DNA of 64,000 nt. Origin: Roseiflexus sp. RS-1. Its GTDB lineage: Bacteria > Chloroflexota > Chloroflexia > Chloroflexales > Roseiflexaceae. The stretch covers positions 5,331,501 to 5,395,500 of the forward strand of contig NC_009523.1 of NCBI RefSeq assembly GCF_000016665.1, in the 5' to 3' direction. Shown piece by piece: positions 63,171 to 64,000 of this stretch; positions within the stretch are counted from its first letter, which is position 1, and every line of letters begins with the position of its first letter. Under the pieces are notes generated by a model that saw only the letters and a program-made list of their open reading frames with translations, did no database searches and was not told the origin of the DNA. Made by a program: the position numbers and the translations under genes.

Positions 63171-63382
63171 TGCGTGGCTTCCCAATCGGACGCTGCGATG
63201 GGTTCGGTTGGGGCGCGATAGGTGATTGGGGTGCCACGCAACGGATAGCGGCGGGTGATTGCCGTCAGTAGCGGGCGAACCAACATGATCACCTCCACGG
63301 ACTCGCCGGCTTGCAGCGGCAGATGGCGAATGGCCAGTGAACCATCCGGCGGTGCTGTGGTCTCGACACGATAGGCGTTCAT
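63167..63382 (-). CDS. antitoxin-like protein of a VapBC-type pair
   Basis: The 71-residue protein begins MNAYRVETTAPPDGSLAIRHLPL, continues QAGESVEVIMLVRP and ends RGTPITYRAPTEPIAASDWE. I associate this pattern with small antitoxins paired with PIN toxins in Cyanobacteria and Chloroflexota. The neighbouring toxin is reduced to 31 codons, so this gene probably has lost its target or now only autoregulates. GGAG precedes the ATG, and a perfect TATAAT lies on the minus strand at 63412-63417, about 30 bases upstream. Confidence 0.65.
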   Translation of the reverse strand: MNAYRVETTAPPDGSLAIRHLPLQAGESVEVIMLVRPLLTAITRRYPLRGTPITYRAPTEPIAASDWEATQ

Positions 63383-63510
63383 TGCTCATCTCCTGCAGCT
63401 CGCCTGCTGGCATTATACGACAAGATGGGCATGATGGGGTAGCCCAACGACAGGTGTCAGGTGCGCCGCTGGCAGCTTCGATAGATGGCAACTCAGAGCG
63501 TGATCAAAAA

Positions 63511-64000
63511 CTAACACCTCGGATAGATCCGATTCAGGAGCATTGCAATAGAACCAGGATAAAGAAAGGCTTCGCTTGATTCTGGGTTGCGGTTGTTGCG
63601 GCGAATAATTATTCGCCGCTCCCAGCGATTGCGTCCCGCCCACGCAATCGAGCGTTCCACCACCCATCGCTTCGGAATGACGGCACATACTGTTTGTCCA
63701 GGCGGTTGTTCAATGATATTCATACGCATCGCCGTGTTCTTTTGCATCCATGCATCTCACCCTTGTTTCTATCCTTCATCCACCCGAATCTCGTGCATCC
63801 GAGGAAAGGAGTGATGATGCGCGGCCAAAAGCCATGCTGCGCCTTTGGTATCCGAGATGTCTGCTGGATGCACGCGCACGCGCACCAAGAACCCATTGGC
63901 ATCAACCCAGAATTGCCGTTTGCGCCCGTTGACCTTTTTTCTCCTATCGTCGCCGCGTTCTCCGCCTGCTTCGGTCGTTGTGACGGATTGGGAGTCCAGG
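63511..64000 (-). pseudogene. IS5-family transposase remnant (runs off window)
   Basis: Read on the minus strand from the window edge, the frame gives DSQSVTTTEAGGERGDD, KVNGRKRQFWVDANGFLVRV, HPADISDTKGAAWLL and later VIPKRWVVERSIAWAGRNRW and EAFLYPGSIAMLLNRIYPR. These are the catalytic and C-terminal parts of an IS5/IS4-type DDE transposase. Two stops, TAG and TGA, interrupt it right after VDEG, where the family has VDEGY. The element is therefore inactive unless the stops are suppressed. The C-terminal glutamate in VVERSIAW is intact. The N-terminal part lies outside the window. Confidence 0.82.

Overview
The window is high-GC bacterial chromosome and reads like a filamentous anoxygenic phototroph of the Chloroflexota, most probably Roseiflexus. 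I infer this from the overall protein flavour, a decarboxylase of the alternative mevalonate pathway, secreted proteins ending in a short hydrophobic LPL(V/I) tail, and heptanucleotide and palindromic intergenic repeats. No rRNA, tRNA or CRISPR array was recognised.

Layout. 1-6617: a carbohydrate-type ABC importer (binding protein cut by the window edge, two permeases) in one operon with a RidA/CnbZ-like protein, a cytosolic CBM9-like protein and an SDR oxidoreductase, facing a convergent EF_0837-type amidohydrolase; together a catabolic locus of unknown substrate. 6822-10613: an ABC-2 exporter pair followed by a membrane NarL-type kinase and its LuxR-type regulator. 10711-12159: a crotonase-fold protein lacking both classical glutamates and, convergent to it, a YdcF-like protein. 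12319-12741: a duplicated 191-bp intergenic repeat.

12826-24225 (minus strand): a compact ten-gene exopolysaccharide operon of the Wzx/Wzy type. In order of transcription it encodes a Wzz/BY-kinase fusion, flippase, polymerase, five glycosyltransferases (two of them recent paralogues), an initiating sugar-phosphate transferase and a NeuD-like acetyltransferase. 24423-34000: a degenerate receiver domain, a PMP-repeat secreted protein, an IS630-type insertion sequence with a -1 frameshift site, a repeat-rich gene-free stretch, a soluble two-component pair, and a second large secreted protein.

34189-38208: a methyltransferase, small membrane protein, serine hydrolase, Uma2 nuclease-fold protein and a sortase. 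38592-40477: an AT-richer island with its own strong promoter carrying a Phd-like protein, a DNA methyltransferase and a PD-(D/E)xK endonuclease. 40511-46116: housekeeping genes: phosphomevalonate/diphosphomevalonate decarboxylase, 6-phosphogluconate dehydrogenase, ribosomal protein S1 with a long leader, a phosphatase-superfamily enzyme and NAD kinase.

46233-57556: a dual-RCK membrane protein, a small surface protein with an LPXTG-like LPRTN signal, and a 2890-residue SdrD-like repeat protein with eleven nearly identical modules. 57744-61860: a TPR protein and ClpB. 61861-64000: repeats including an exact 14-unit heptamer array, an unknown small protein, a decayed toxin-antitoxin pair and an IS5-type transposase remnant running off the window. 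The most notable items are the Phd-methyltransferase-endonuclease island, the cell-surface system (sortase, LPRTN protein, giant repeat protein, LPLV-tail proteins), and the importer-linked catabolic operon.
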